45,579 nucleotides of DNA, taken from contig NDHX01000012.1 in assembly GCA_013626165.1 (NCBI GenBank), positions 1-45,579 on the forward strand, read 5' to 3'. The DNA is from a bacterium Unc6. Lineage in GTDB: Bacteria; Omnitrophota; Gorgyraeia; Velesiimonadales; Velesiimonadaceae. Below, in pieces: positions 32,142 through 40,532 of the stretch. The first letter of the stretch is position 1, and each line of letters starts with the position of its first letter. A program made the position numbers and the translations under genes. Below the pieces are notes generated by a model. It was given only the letters and a program-made list of their open reading frames with translations, made no database searches and was not told where the DNA came from.

Positions 32142-34658
32142 ATGGCGATATTGGAAAAAGATAAATTTTTGAGATTCCCTGATATACTTCTTATTCAGGC
32201 CTCTGCTGGTTCAGGAAAAACACATACACTTGTGCTTCGTTATCTTCAGTATATCCTTTCAGATAATATCGCACACAATGACATATCCAGTATACTTGCA
32301 ATTACATTTACAAACAATGCGGCACTTGAAATGAAACAAAAAATATTGAAAAAACTTAAAAATATTGCTATATCCGATAAAAAAGACCCGGAGATTCTTG
32401 AAATTGTTCAAATAAAAGAAGACCTATCAAAAAAAGCATCGGATACAGTTGAAAATATACTTAATAGATACTCGGATTTTAGAATTCAAACAATAGATAG
32501 TTTTATGAACAGGGTGCTTAACTGTTGCACTTTTGATATCGGACTTCCACCATCGGTTGAAATTACAACCTCTTATTTTGAACTGATAGACTATACACTT
32601 TCATTAATCTTAAAAGAGGTTGTTGGGTCTGAAGAATCACAAATTAAAAAAGATTTTGAAGATTTTCTTTCTGTTATTAATCTTATAGAAAAAAATACAT
32701 TTGTGTGGGATCCTGTTTTTAAAATAACCAAGATATTCAATACACTTTTAGAAGAAGAGGCTAAAAATCTTGGGGAAATAACGGTTGAAAGACAAAACCC
32801 AAAGCCCGATAACGCCTTTGACAGGTTTGTAAAAAAATTTGAACTTGTAGAAAATCTTATAAACAATCCTTCTCTTATAAAATCCTCCCATAATCCAGAA
32901 GATTATAAAAAAATAATAGAGGAAAAAAACCTTCAGGCTCTTATGTCAAAAACATTTTCAGAACGGACAATGCCTGTTAAAAAAACAACAAGCCCAATAT
33001 ATGAACAAGCAAAAGTCAAATGGGAATCAATAAATGAAGACTTAAAAGAAATTGCCGAATATCTTTCCATTGCCAGATACCAACCGTATTTAAGGCTATA
33101 TAAAAATTTTAAGGAAAGGCTTCTAAAGATCAAATTAGAAAGAGGATGGATATATATAAGCGATATAAACAAGATGCTTTCTGATTATATAAAAAAAGAT
33201 ACTGTTCCAATGGTATATTTTGGGCTTGGAGATTATCTTTATCATTTTATGATAGATGAATTTCAGGACACGGATATTATCCAGTGGAAAAATATAACAC
33301 CGCTTATAGAAGAAGGACTTTCCCGGGGCGGCTCACTTTTTGCAGTGGGCGACCTAAAACAGGCAATATATATGTTTAGAAATGCCGATTACAGAATAAT
33401 GTCAGAGTTTATAAACACCATCAATAACAATTCTCAACACTACAAATATCTTACCAACATCTCAAATAAATGCCGGGTTAAAGACCTTGAAAAAAATTTT
33501 AGAAGTGGAAGTGTAATTGTTCAATATGTAGAAAATTTGTTTAAAAACAAATTAAAACAATACATAGAAGATGATAGAACAAATCTTACAACATATACCC
33601 AGTATCCGCTTGAAGAAAAAAAGAACAAAGGATATGTTCTTACAAAAATTATCAAAGAGGAAAAGGAAATCTCTACGGAAAAAGATGTGCTTTATGGTTT
33701 AATTGAAGATATTAAAAAAAGGCATAGTTATAGGAATATTGCAATACTTTCAAATACCAATACAGATGTTGAAACAATACTTGAATGGCTACAGAATAAA
33801 CAGATTCCCTCCTGTTCTTACAGCTCTCTGGATATAAGAAAAAGAAAAATCATAATGGAAATAACAAGCCTTTTAAAATTTCTTGATAAACCAACCGATG
33901 ACCTTTCATTTGCCACTTTTATTTTGGGTGATATATTTGTTAAAAAAACAAAAACAGTCGGAGATGATGTTCTGAAATTCCTTTTTGATTCAAAAGACAA
34001 AAAAAAATCTGAATACCTGTATGTCCTGTTTAGAGAAAGTAATTTATTTAAAGATGTATGGAACAAATATTTTGATGTGCTTTTTAAGAATGTGGGCTTT
34101 CTTCCCCCATACGATCTTATCTGGCTTATCTTTTATAAATTTGAAGTACTTGAAATTTTTGAAGACCAGACCGGTTTTCTTATGAAATACCTTGAAGCAA
34201 TAAATACAATTGAGGGGAAAGGGAAAAACAGTATAAATGAACTATTAAAAATAATAGAGGGCAGACAGAGTCAAGAAGAAGCCATCCTTGATATTACGCT
34301 TCCGGATTATATAGATGCAATAAGGGTTATGACCTTTCATAAATCAAAAGGTCTGGATTTCCCCGTTGTAATAAATCTTATATACAGCAAACAAAGACAA
34401 CGGGATGCAATCTACTTTAAAAAAACAGAAAATGCAATAAGTGTCCACTATATAAACAACAGTTTTGCTAAAAAATCTCCTGTTCTTGAATCTATCTATA
34501 AAGAAAAACAAACAGAAGATAGAATCCAATTTTTAAACACACTATATGTGGCAACAACAAGGGCAAAAGATGAATTATACAACATAGTTATAAAATCTAC
34601 AAAGGCGGATGCTTTTTTAAGTATATTTGACGAGTATGAAAATGGACAAAGAGCATAA
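32142..34658 (+). CDS. addA: AddA/RecB-like helicase subunit without nuclease domain
   Basis: The 838-residue SF1 helicase has Walker A QASAGSGKTHTLVLRYL (about 18-34), ITFTNNAALEMKQKIL, Walker B IDEFQDTD (about 370), GDLKQAIYMFRNAD, KNFRSGSVIV, TFHKSKGLDFPVV and VATTRAKDEL. It would unwind DNA from double-strand breaks. AddA proteins are usually 1100-1250 residues with a C-terminal nuclease; this one ends soon after motif VI, so no nuclease is present here. It overlaps the next gene by 23 bp. Confidence 0.88.
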   Translation: MAILEKDKFLRFPDILLIQASAGSGKTHTLVLRYLQYILSDNIAHNDISSILAITFTNNAALEMKQKILKKLKNIAISDKKDPEILEIVQIKEDLSKKASDTVENILNRYSDFRIQTIDSFMNRVLNCCTFDIGLPPSVEITTSYFELIDYTLSLILKEVVGSEESQIKKDFEDFLSVINLIEKNTFVWDPVFKITKIFNTLLEEEAKNLGEITVERQNPKPDNAFDRFVKKFELVENLINNPSLIKSSHNPEDYKKIIEEKNLQALMSKTFSERTMPVKKTTSPIYEQAKVKWESINEDLKEIAEYLSIARYQPYLRLYKNFKERLLKIKLERGWIYISDINKMLSDYIKKDTVPMVYFGLGDYLYHFMIDEFQDTDIIQWKNITPLIEEGLSRGGSLFAVGDLKQAIYMFRNADYRIMSEFINTINNNSQHYKYLTNISNKCRVKDLEKNFRSGSVIVQYVENLFKNKLKQYIEDDRTNLTTYTQYPLEEKKNKGYVLTKIIKEEKEISTEKDVLYGLIEDIKKRHSYRNIAILSNTNTDVETILEWLQNKQIPSCSYSSLDIRKRKIIMEITSLLKFLDKPTDDLSFATFILGDIFVKKTKTVGDDVLKFLFDSKDKKKSEYLYVLFRESNLFKDVWNKYFDVLFKNVGFLPPYDLIWLIFYKFEVLEIFEDQTGFLMKYLEAINTIEGKGKNSINELLKIIEGRQSQEEAILDITLPDYIDAIRVMTFHKSKGLDFPVVINLIYSKQRQRDAIYFKKTENAISVHYINNSFAKKSPVLESIYKEKQTEDRIQFLNTLYVATTRAKDELYNIVIKSTKADAFLSIFDEYENGQRA

Positions 34659-37482
34659 AAACATAATCTTAACACCCTCGTATAATCTGATTGAATATAC
34701 AGCAGATATTATACTGAAAGACAAACACTTTGAAAGTCTTGTGGTATTTCCGGGCAAAAGGCCGGGCCATTTCCTAAGAAAAACGCTTCTACAAAAAGGG
34801 GATGTTTCACCTCAAACCATATTTTCAATGGATGAGTTTATAGAGGATGCTTTCAAAAAAATAGGACCAGGGTTTCAAGATATAACACCCCTTGACGCTA
34901 TATCAATCATCTTAAAAATACAACCTTTTGGCATGAAAGGTGAAAACACAATTGAATCTTTTATACCATGGGGATTTAAGATATTTTCAGATTTTGAACA
35001 GATGTATATTGAAAATACAAAAACCCGAAAGATAAGAGAAATAGAGACCATACTGGATGAAACATTTCCTGAACAGATAAAAGAAAGGTTCGGAAATTTT
35101 TCAGCCTGCTATGAAAAATTTTATCAATACATCCTGGAGAATAAAAAAGCAACAAGGTCTTTTAAGTATAAAGAGATTTCAGAACAAATTCAGCCCGCTC
35201 TTTTAAAAAGATTTAAAAATATAATATTTGCAGGATTTTTTGCACTTACAGATTGTGAAAAGACCATCTTTGATAAAATAAAAACACTGGATAATTCAAC
35301 TTTTATATTCCAAAAATCAGAGTCATTAGGAAAAATGTTTAAGGTGGCTGAATCTGGTTACATTTCAGACACAAACGATACAGAACCGGTATTCCATTTT
35401 TACAGGGCATTTGATGTCCATTCACAGATATTTGAGCTTAAAAAACATTTTAGCCAAAAATCTTACCCCTCCGCCGACAGGCAGGGTGCCCCCTCTGATG
35501 TGATATGTATCCCTTCTGTGCAAACACTTTTTCCTCTTTTGCAGTATGTTCTTCTGCCGGGTGGAATAAAACACAACATATCAATGGGATACCCTCTTTT
35601 TAGAACACCTCTGTTTCTTCTGTTGAATATCTTAAAAAACACAATACAAACAATGCAGTCTGTTCGTATAGAACAGACTTCCAAGGGAAAAGAAGAACAG
35701 GTATTTGTTCCGCAGTATCTTCTTTTTGTACTGCATCCATATATAAAAAACATATACCTGAAACAGTCAAGCACCGCTTCTCGTATAATATTCCATACAA
35801 TAGAAGATTGCCTTATAGATAATGGAAACAGGTTCATAGGATTGGATAGCATAGAAAATGATGAAAAGATTCTCAAAACCAGCTATGAGAAGATTAAAAA
35901 TGCATTAATAAAAGAGATAGAATATGAAGATATTAAAAAACATCTACGGGAAATACATTCAACCGCACTAAAACCATTTTTTAGAATAGTCAATATCAGG
36001 GACTTTTCAGAAAAAATTCAAAGCCTGATATATTTTATATCCAAACAAAGTCCTATAAATTATCACCCCTATGCTGTTGAGTTTATAAAGACAGCCATAG
36101 AAGCATTAGAAGACTTAAAAATAAATCTTTTATCAGAAGAAAAATTTTCGTATATTGAGGGTTATTTTAACCTTCTTGAAAATTATATAAAAACAATAAA
36201 TATTCCGTTTGAGGGAACACCGCTTGAAGGACTTCAGGTTCTCGGTTTTCTTGAAACGAGAAATATAAAATTTGAAAATGTCTACATACTTGATGTAAAT
36301 GAAGGAGTAATTCCGGATACGAAAAAAGAAGACACAATACTTACACATAGTATAAGAAAGTATCTCGGGCTTCCGACATATGAGCAAAGGGAAATAATCT
36401 CAAAACATTATCTTGACACACTCATACTGTCTTCAAAAAATGTCCATATATTTTATATTGAAAATAAAGACAAAGAAAAAAGCAGATTTGTAGAACAGAT
36501 AATCTGGAATATACAAAAACAAGCCCAAAGTATAGAGGTTGCAAACTGTAAAGATATATTTCTTCCTGTTCAGTTTAGTCAGAAAAACACAGAGCCAATC
36601 AAAAAAAACAAGGATTATATTGACTTTCTTCTTAATTTTAAGTTTTCCCCATCCTCAATTGATACATATCTTCACTGCCCTGTCCAATTCTTCTATCAAT
36701 ATATTTTAAAGATTTCAGAGAAAGAAATAATAGGAGAAATAGAGAAGAAACATATAGGTTCAGCGGTTCACAGGATATTAAATATATTCTTCACACCAAG
36801 AAAGTTAAAGCCCCTTGTGATAGGAGAAGAAGATTATAAACAAATCCAACAGATTACAGATATTGTATTTGAAGAAGAATATGGAAAATCCATAGAAGGA
36901 AGGCTGTATTTGATAAAGATGCAGATTAAAAAAAGAATGACAGACTATCTAAAATATGTCCAAAGCGGTAAAGAAAAAATAGTTATCCAGGAATGTGAAA
37001 AACTATATTATGCAGGTATAAAAATAAACTCTAAAACCATAACCCTGAAAGGAAAGATTGACAGGGTTGACAGAAGAGATAATGCTATATTTATCATTGA
37101 TTATAAGACAGGTTCGACTGTTAAAATACCAAACAAAAAATTTTCAATTACAGAAAGAGAAACTTGGGCAAAAACACTTAATTCTATTCAACTTCCATTT
37201 TACATATTTCTGTTTTTGGAAAATAATAAAATACATAATATTGAAAACATAAACAGTCTGCTTGTTGAATTATCAAGAGCAGATATAGAAGAAAAAATGC
37301 TGTTTGAAAATAAACAAGTCAGAAGTATCCGAGAGCAAATTTTTCAACAATACAAAGAAGCAATATCCCAGCTCATTGAAGAAATCCTTCAACCTGGTAT
37401 TGACTTTTATCCGACACAAAATCCTGAAAAAGAATGCCCTAACTGTGTGTTTAAAACTATATGCTCAAAACAATACTTATAA
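34636..37482 (+). CDS. addB: AddB-like subunit with PD-(D/E)XK nuclease and Fe-S ligands
   Basis: About 948 residues. The N-terminal region has a degenerate P-loop (VVFPGKRPGHFLR), so its helicase half is probably inactive; EGLQVLGFLETRNIKFENVY and DVNEGVIPD are AddB/RecC-like. The C-terminal nuclease has SPSSIDTYLHCPVQFFYQY, GSAVHRIL, GKIDRVDRRDNAIFIIDYKT and QLPFYIF. Cys in LHCPVQ and CPNCVFKTIC match the four Fe-S ligands of AddB. A G+C-rich stretch encodes YPSADRQGAPS near residue 277. ATG 34636 chosen; ATG 34642 is also possible. Confidence 0.85.
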   Translation: MKMDKEHKNIILTPSYNLIEYTADIILKDKHFESLVVFPGKRPGHFLRKTLLQKGDVSPQTIFSMDEFIEDAFKKIGPGFQDITPLDAISIILKIQPFGMKGENTIESFIPWGFKIFSDFEQMYIENTKTRKIREIETILDETFPEQIKERFGNFSACYEKFYQYILENKKATRSFKYKEISEQIQPALLKRFKNIIFAGFFALTDCEKTIFDKIKTLDNSTFIFQKSESLGKMFKVAESGYISDTNDTEPVFHFYRAFDVHSQIFELKKHFSQKSYPSADRQGAPSDVICIPSVQTLFPLLQYVLLPGGIKHNISMGYPLFRTPLFLLLNILKNTIQTMQSVRIEQTSKGKEEQVFVPQYLLFVLHPYIKNIYLKQSSTASRIIFHTIEDCLIDNGNRFIGLDSIENDEKILKTSYEKIKNALIKEIEYEDIKKHLREIHSTALKPFFRIVNIRDFSEKIQSLIYFISKQSPINYHPYAVEFIKTAIEALEDLKINLLSEEKFSYIEGYFNLLENYIKTINIPFEGTPLEGLQVLGFLETRNIKFENVYILDVNEGVIPDTKKEDTILTHSIRKYLGLPTYEQREIISKHYLDTLILSSKNVHIFYIENKDKEKSRFVEQIIWNIQKQAQSIEVANCKDIFLPVQFSQKNTEPIKKNKDYIDFLLNFKFSPSSIDTYLHCPVQFFYQYILKISEKEIIGEIEKKHIGSAVHRILNIFFTPRKLKPLVIGEEDYKQIQQITDIVFEEEYGKSIEGRLYLIKMQIKKRMTDYLKYVQSGKEKIVIQECEKLYYAGIKINSKTITLKGKIDRVDRRDNAIFIIDYKTGSTVKIPNKKFSITERETWAKTLNSIQLPFYIFLFLENNKIHNIENINSLLVELSRADIEEKMLFENKQVRSIREQIFQQYKEAISQLIEEILQPGIDFYPTQNPEKECPNCVFKTICSKQYL

Positions 37483-37653
37483 ATAAATATCCGCCCCGAG
37501 CCTAGTCCCGCCTGTGACAAGAAGACAGATAGCAAGCAGGCGTTGAAGGCCTGAACCTTAACCATTCCACCAATTGTAATTATAACAAAGCATATAATTA
37601 GACCCCCTAACCATTATGCAGGAATTTACTGAAATTCCTATATATATAATCAG
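37483..37653. other. Spacer between converging genes with palindromes
   Basis: It holds CGCCTG/CAGGCG arms around a 22-bp loop (37509-37542), a CAGGC/GCCTG stem around 37536-37552 and a perfect AGGAATTT-ACTG-AAATTCCT stem at 37620-37639 beyond the HcyBio stop. No T-tract follows the last one, so a terminator is only possible. Confidence 0.45.
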
Positions 37654-38862
37654 TTATCTTATCGGTCTTTCTTTCAGCATCTTAAATGTTATACCGCTGC
37701 TAGCATCGGGAAGTTTCTGAACCGATTCTGTAAGAAGAAATTCACCTTTTCTTATCCATTCTTTCAAGATGTTTGCAATCTGTTTTGCCTTTGCATAACT
37801 TGAGAAAGATGCGGTAGGAACCTCTTTTCCTTGAACTATGATTTTTCCGCTTCTTAGCTGTTTGTAATTTACCTCACCCAAACTTCCGGGCACACACTCA
37901 GGATAGTTCTTACTATAATCAACAATCTGTGTCCATATTGCTTCATCTTTTATAGCAGTTGTCTTTGCAACCCCTTCATCTAATACAGGTATCGGTATTC
38001 CTATCCCAACACTAAGACTTACGCCATATCCTACAAAAGATGCTCCGATTAACCAATCCGGACTCATCTGTTTTAAGTCACCCATAACAGCAATTGTTCC
38101 TGCAGGGGCCTGTGGAACACCGTTTTCTTTTCTCTTCACCGTCGGGTTATGCTGCGTGCCCTGCCATACAACATACCCTGTTCCCCCGCCAAGGAATATC
38201 TTTGTTCCAATACCGATTGTTCTGTAATGAGGATCTTTTAACAAGGGTGAAAGCTGTCCTGCGCTGCAATAATTGGCATTCCCAAGATTTGGCTTTAATA
38301 TACCCATATATGTATATATTGTTCTGTCAGAAGAAAGATTTACTGCAACATTATAATTTTGATAACAATTTCTTGGATTAAAAAGAACGGCCTCATTTAA
38401 GTCTTTTATGTTTATAAATGTTTCAAGGTGTTTATTAGGATAACAGTCTGTCCCGTAGGTGCCAACTACGAGTTTAAGATCTTTTCCTGCAACAAGGTCG
38501 TGTATTATATGACCTCCCCCGTACTTAAATTCACCCGGATAAATGCTGTTTTTAGGATCATCTCTGGGAAGAGCAGTTGCACCTATCAGTATATCAACAG
38601 CAGCAAAACCGGCATATACAGGAACATTATTAATAGTGGCTTCTCCTCCTCCGATCTTTATCCTTGGTTTTGAATGTCCTATATTAAAGTATGCACCCGA
38701 TGAACACATAGGACCAAATGTCCCTGTTGTCACAACATCAACTTTTTGTGCTGCTTTTGATGCACCTTTTTCGCCAACAATATCTATCATCTCCTCAGCA
38801 GTTACTATAACTGCCTGCCCTTTTCTTATCTTTTCATTTATTTCGGTAATTGTTTTTGCCAT
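37654..38862 (-). CDS. HcyBio (DUF39) homocysteine biosynthesis protein
   Basis: The 402-residue protein matches the HcyBio family throughout: VTTGTFGPMCSSGAYFNIGH with the conserved Cys, RIKIGGGEATINNVPVYAG, GGGHIIHDLVAGKDL, FNPRNCYQNYNVAVN with a second Cys, and FLGGGTGYVVWQGTQHN. In methanogens this family inserts sulfur to make homocysteine from aspartate semialdehyde together with a ferredoxin. Here it follows a cysK gene by 9 bp; no partner ferredoxin is seen nearby, though a gene upstream is truncated by an insertion sequence. Confidence 0.88.
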   Translation of the reverse strand: MAKTITEINEKIRKGQAVIVTAEEMIDIVGEKGASKAAQKVDVVTTGTFGPMCSSGAYFNIGHSKPRIKIGGGEATINNVPVYAGFAAVDILIGATALPRDDPKNSIYPGEFKYGGGHIIHDLVAGKDLKLVVGTYGTDCYPNKHLETFINIKDLNEAVLFNPRNCYQNYNVAVNLSSDRTIYTYMGILKPNLGNANYCSAGQLSPLLKDPHYRTIGIGTKIFLGGGTGYVVWQGTQHNPTVKRKENGVPQAPAGTIAVMGDLKQMSPDWLIGASFVGYGVSLSVGIGIPIPVLDEGVAKTTAIKDEAIWTQIVDYSKNYPECVPGSLGEVNYKQLRSGKIIVQGKEVPTASFSSYAKAKQIANILKEWIRKGEFLLTESVQKLPDASSGITFKMLKERPIR

Positions 38863-38871
38863 TGAGCCCTC

Positions 38872-39806
38872 CTAAATTTCTTCTTCAAGAAACAATTCAG
38901 TGGTAAGATACCTTTCGCCCGCATCAGGAAATATCACAACCATTGTCTTGCCTTTGCTTTCATTTCTTTTTGCAATCTCTAAACAGGCCCACACAGCAGC
39001 ACCTGGATGATATGCCACAGAATATTCCTTCCTTTCTTGCAAGCAGTCTTGATGTTTTTATTGCATCCTCATTTGAAACAGGAATTATCTCATCAATTAT
39101 GTTTTTGTTTAATATATCCGGAACAGATCCTGCACCAATGCCCTGTATTTTATGGGGACCTGGTTTACCTCCTGAAAGAACAGCAGATGTTGCAGGTTCA
39201 ACTGCTATACATTTAAGAGAAGGTTTTTTGATTTTAAAACCTCACCCGCACCTGTAAGCGTGCCACCTGTCCCAACGCCTGCAACAAACATATCAATCTT
39301 TCTATCTGTATCATTCCATATCTCCTGTGCAGTTGTTATTCTATGTATTGCAGGGTTTGCAGGATTTTTAAACTGCTGAGGTATAAAAGAATTTTTTGTT
39401 TTATTGACAATCTCTTCTGCTTTTTCTACAGCCCTTTCATTCCTTTTTCCCCGGGGGTAAGAACAGGTTCACTTCCAAATATCTTTAATAGCTTTCTTCT
39501 TTCAAAGCTCATAGTCTCAGGCATAGTAAGTATAAGTCTATATCCCCTAACAGCACAAACAAAAGCAAGGGCAATTCCGGTATTACCGTTTGTAGGCTCA
39601 ACTACAATAGAACCCTTCTTTAGCAGACCTTCTTTTTCTGCCACATCTATCATAGAAACTGCAATCCTGTCTTTTACGCTGCTGCAATGGTTATAAAATT
39701 CAAGCTTGCCCACTATATCTATATTTAATCCTTCAGAAATTCTTTTTAAACGGACAAGCGGTGTATTGCCAACTGCCTTTGTAATATCTGAAAATATTCT
39801 TGCCAT
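38872..39806 (-). pseudogene. cysK: Cysteine synthase with three frameshifts
   Basis: The parts, in order, give a complete cysteine synthase of about 311 residues: [29 protein letters not shown] with the PLP lysine; [19 protein letters not shown]; then after a lost G at 39432-39434, [17 protein letters not shown] and [14 protein letters not shown]; after a lost A in the T6 run 39224-39229, [20 protein letters not shown]; and after an extra base near 39004, PDAGERYLTTELF. The enzyme makes cysteine from O-acetylserine and sulfide. Frameshifts at short runs could be sequencing errors. AGAGGG precedes ATG. Confidence 0.88.
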
Positions 39807-39846
39807 AGACCCTCTATTTAGAGTGCAGATACATATTTTCTTACCT

Positions 39847-39957
39847 TCATATCCGGTATTCCAATGCTCTTAAACTTTTTGCACTATCTGTAAGCACTTT
39901 AAAATTAAAACTATCAGCAATATCAGTAGCAGCCTCACCTGTCTTTTCCCATATAGA
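39847..39957 (-). pseudogene. C-terminal 36 residues of an unidentified gene cut by the insertion sequence
   Basis: The frame enters from the element end and reads SIWEKTGEAATDIADSFNFK, then [16 protein letters not shown] and stop. Its position upstream of cysK suggests an earlier operon member. I do not recognise the family. The rest of the gene is not on the other side of the element. Confidence 0.4.
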
Positions 39958-40079
39958 AAGGTCATTTAATAGCCCACCAGCGTCTGCTTTTTTTCAGCAA
40001 ACCGCCGATTTCAACCCATTTTTGAGCTGTAATTCAGTTTTGCTCCACCCAAAAAAATCTAAAAAAATCACCTTACCCC

Positions 40080-40109
40080 TTGACAAACATCATATCTTTG
40101 TGGTATAAT
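40080..40109 (+). promoter_or_regulatory. Consensus promoter of the insertion sequence
   Basis: TTGACA (40080-40085), 18-bp spacer, TATAAT (40104-40109). It fixes the first gene's start downstream of 40115, ruling out the in-frame TTG at 40080. Confidence 0.8.
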
Positions 40110-40136
40110 CCTATATACAAGAGGGTGTATAGGATT

Positions 40137-40475
40137 ATGGTAGACTTTCAGGCTGCTGTAGATACTTCCGGGCTTTACGCTAAGCGAAAAAGGTTGCGAG
40201 ACCAGCTTATAAGCCTTGGGCATATTATTAAGGGCTCTGTAGTAGAGCTTCGCATGTGCTGTGGCAAACCTAACTGCAGATGCAAAAGAGGACAGAAGCA
40301 TATTACTCCTTACCTTTCTACTCATATCGGTGGCAAAAGCAGGCACATCTACCTTTCTCCTACAAGGAAGAAAGATGCTACTGAGTGGGTTGAGAATTAC
40401 CATAAAGCACATGAGATTATAAATGAACTCTCTAAACTTAATGCTGAGATATTGAAACGGCGAAAGCCTCGTTGA
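40137..40475 (+). CDS. DUF6788-like small accessory protein of the insertion sequence
   Basis: The 112-residue protein begins MVDFQAAVDTSGLYAKRKRL, then LISLGHIIKGSVVELRMCCG and KPNCRCKRGQKH, with a cysteine cluster (CC-x4-C-x-C) that could bind zinc, and a helical end (YHKAHEIINELSKLNAEIL). Similar proteins sit beside transposases in many genomes. An AGGA lies just before ATG. A role in end binding or regulation is inference. Confidence 0.65.
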   Translation: MVDFQAAVDTSGLYAKRKRLRDQLISLGHIIKGSVVELRMCCGKPNCRCKRGQKHITPYLSTHIGGKSRHIYLSPTRKKDATEWVENYHKAHEIINELSKLNAEILKRRKPR

Positions 40476-40481
40476 AAGAAA

Positions 40482-40527
40482 CCTCCCGGGCAAGTGACAG
40501 CACACTTGCCCGTGGAAACATGGGAGG
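40482..40527 (+). promoter_or_regulatory. Hairpin that may sequester the transposase ribosome site
   Basis: A perfect 10-bp stem, CGGGCAAGTG (40487-40496) / CACTTGCCCG (40503-40512), lies just upstream of GGGAGG (40522-40527). CCTCCC at 40482-40487 is complementary to that GGGAGG, so an outer stem would bury the site that serves the TTG start at 40533. Confidence 0.5.
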
Positions 40528-40532
40528 TCACC

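Noticed and set aside
35463-35876. A 137-residue open frame on the - strand opposite addB.
   Set aside because: It is a shadow of addB, which has continuous nuclease and AddB motifs.
37509-37575. tRNA-like anticodon hairpin on the - strand: CAGGC-CTTCAAC-GCCTG, whose loop would give anticodon TCA (selenocysteine), preceded by a D-arm-like GGTGGAATGGTTAAGG.
   Set aside because: No T-arm with GTTCGA-type loop, no pairing acceptor stem and no CCA end could be built; the same bases form GC-rich palindromic words as in other spacers.
40080-40136. Upstream start for the DUF6788-like gene at TTG 40080.
   Set aside because: That TTG is the first part of a consensus -35 box (TTGACA), so it precedes the transcript.
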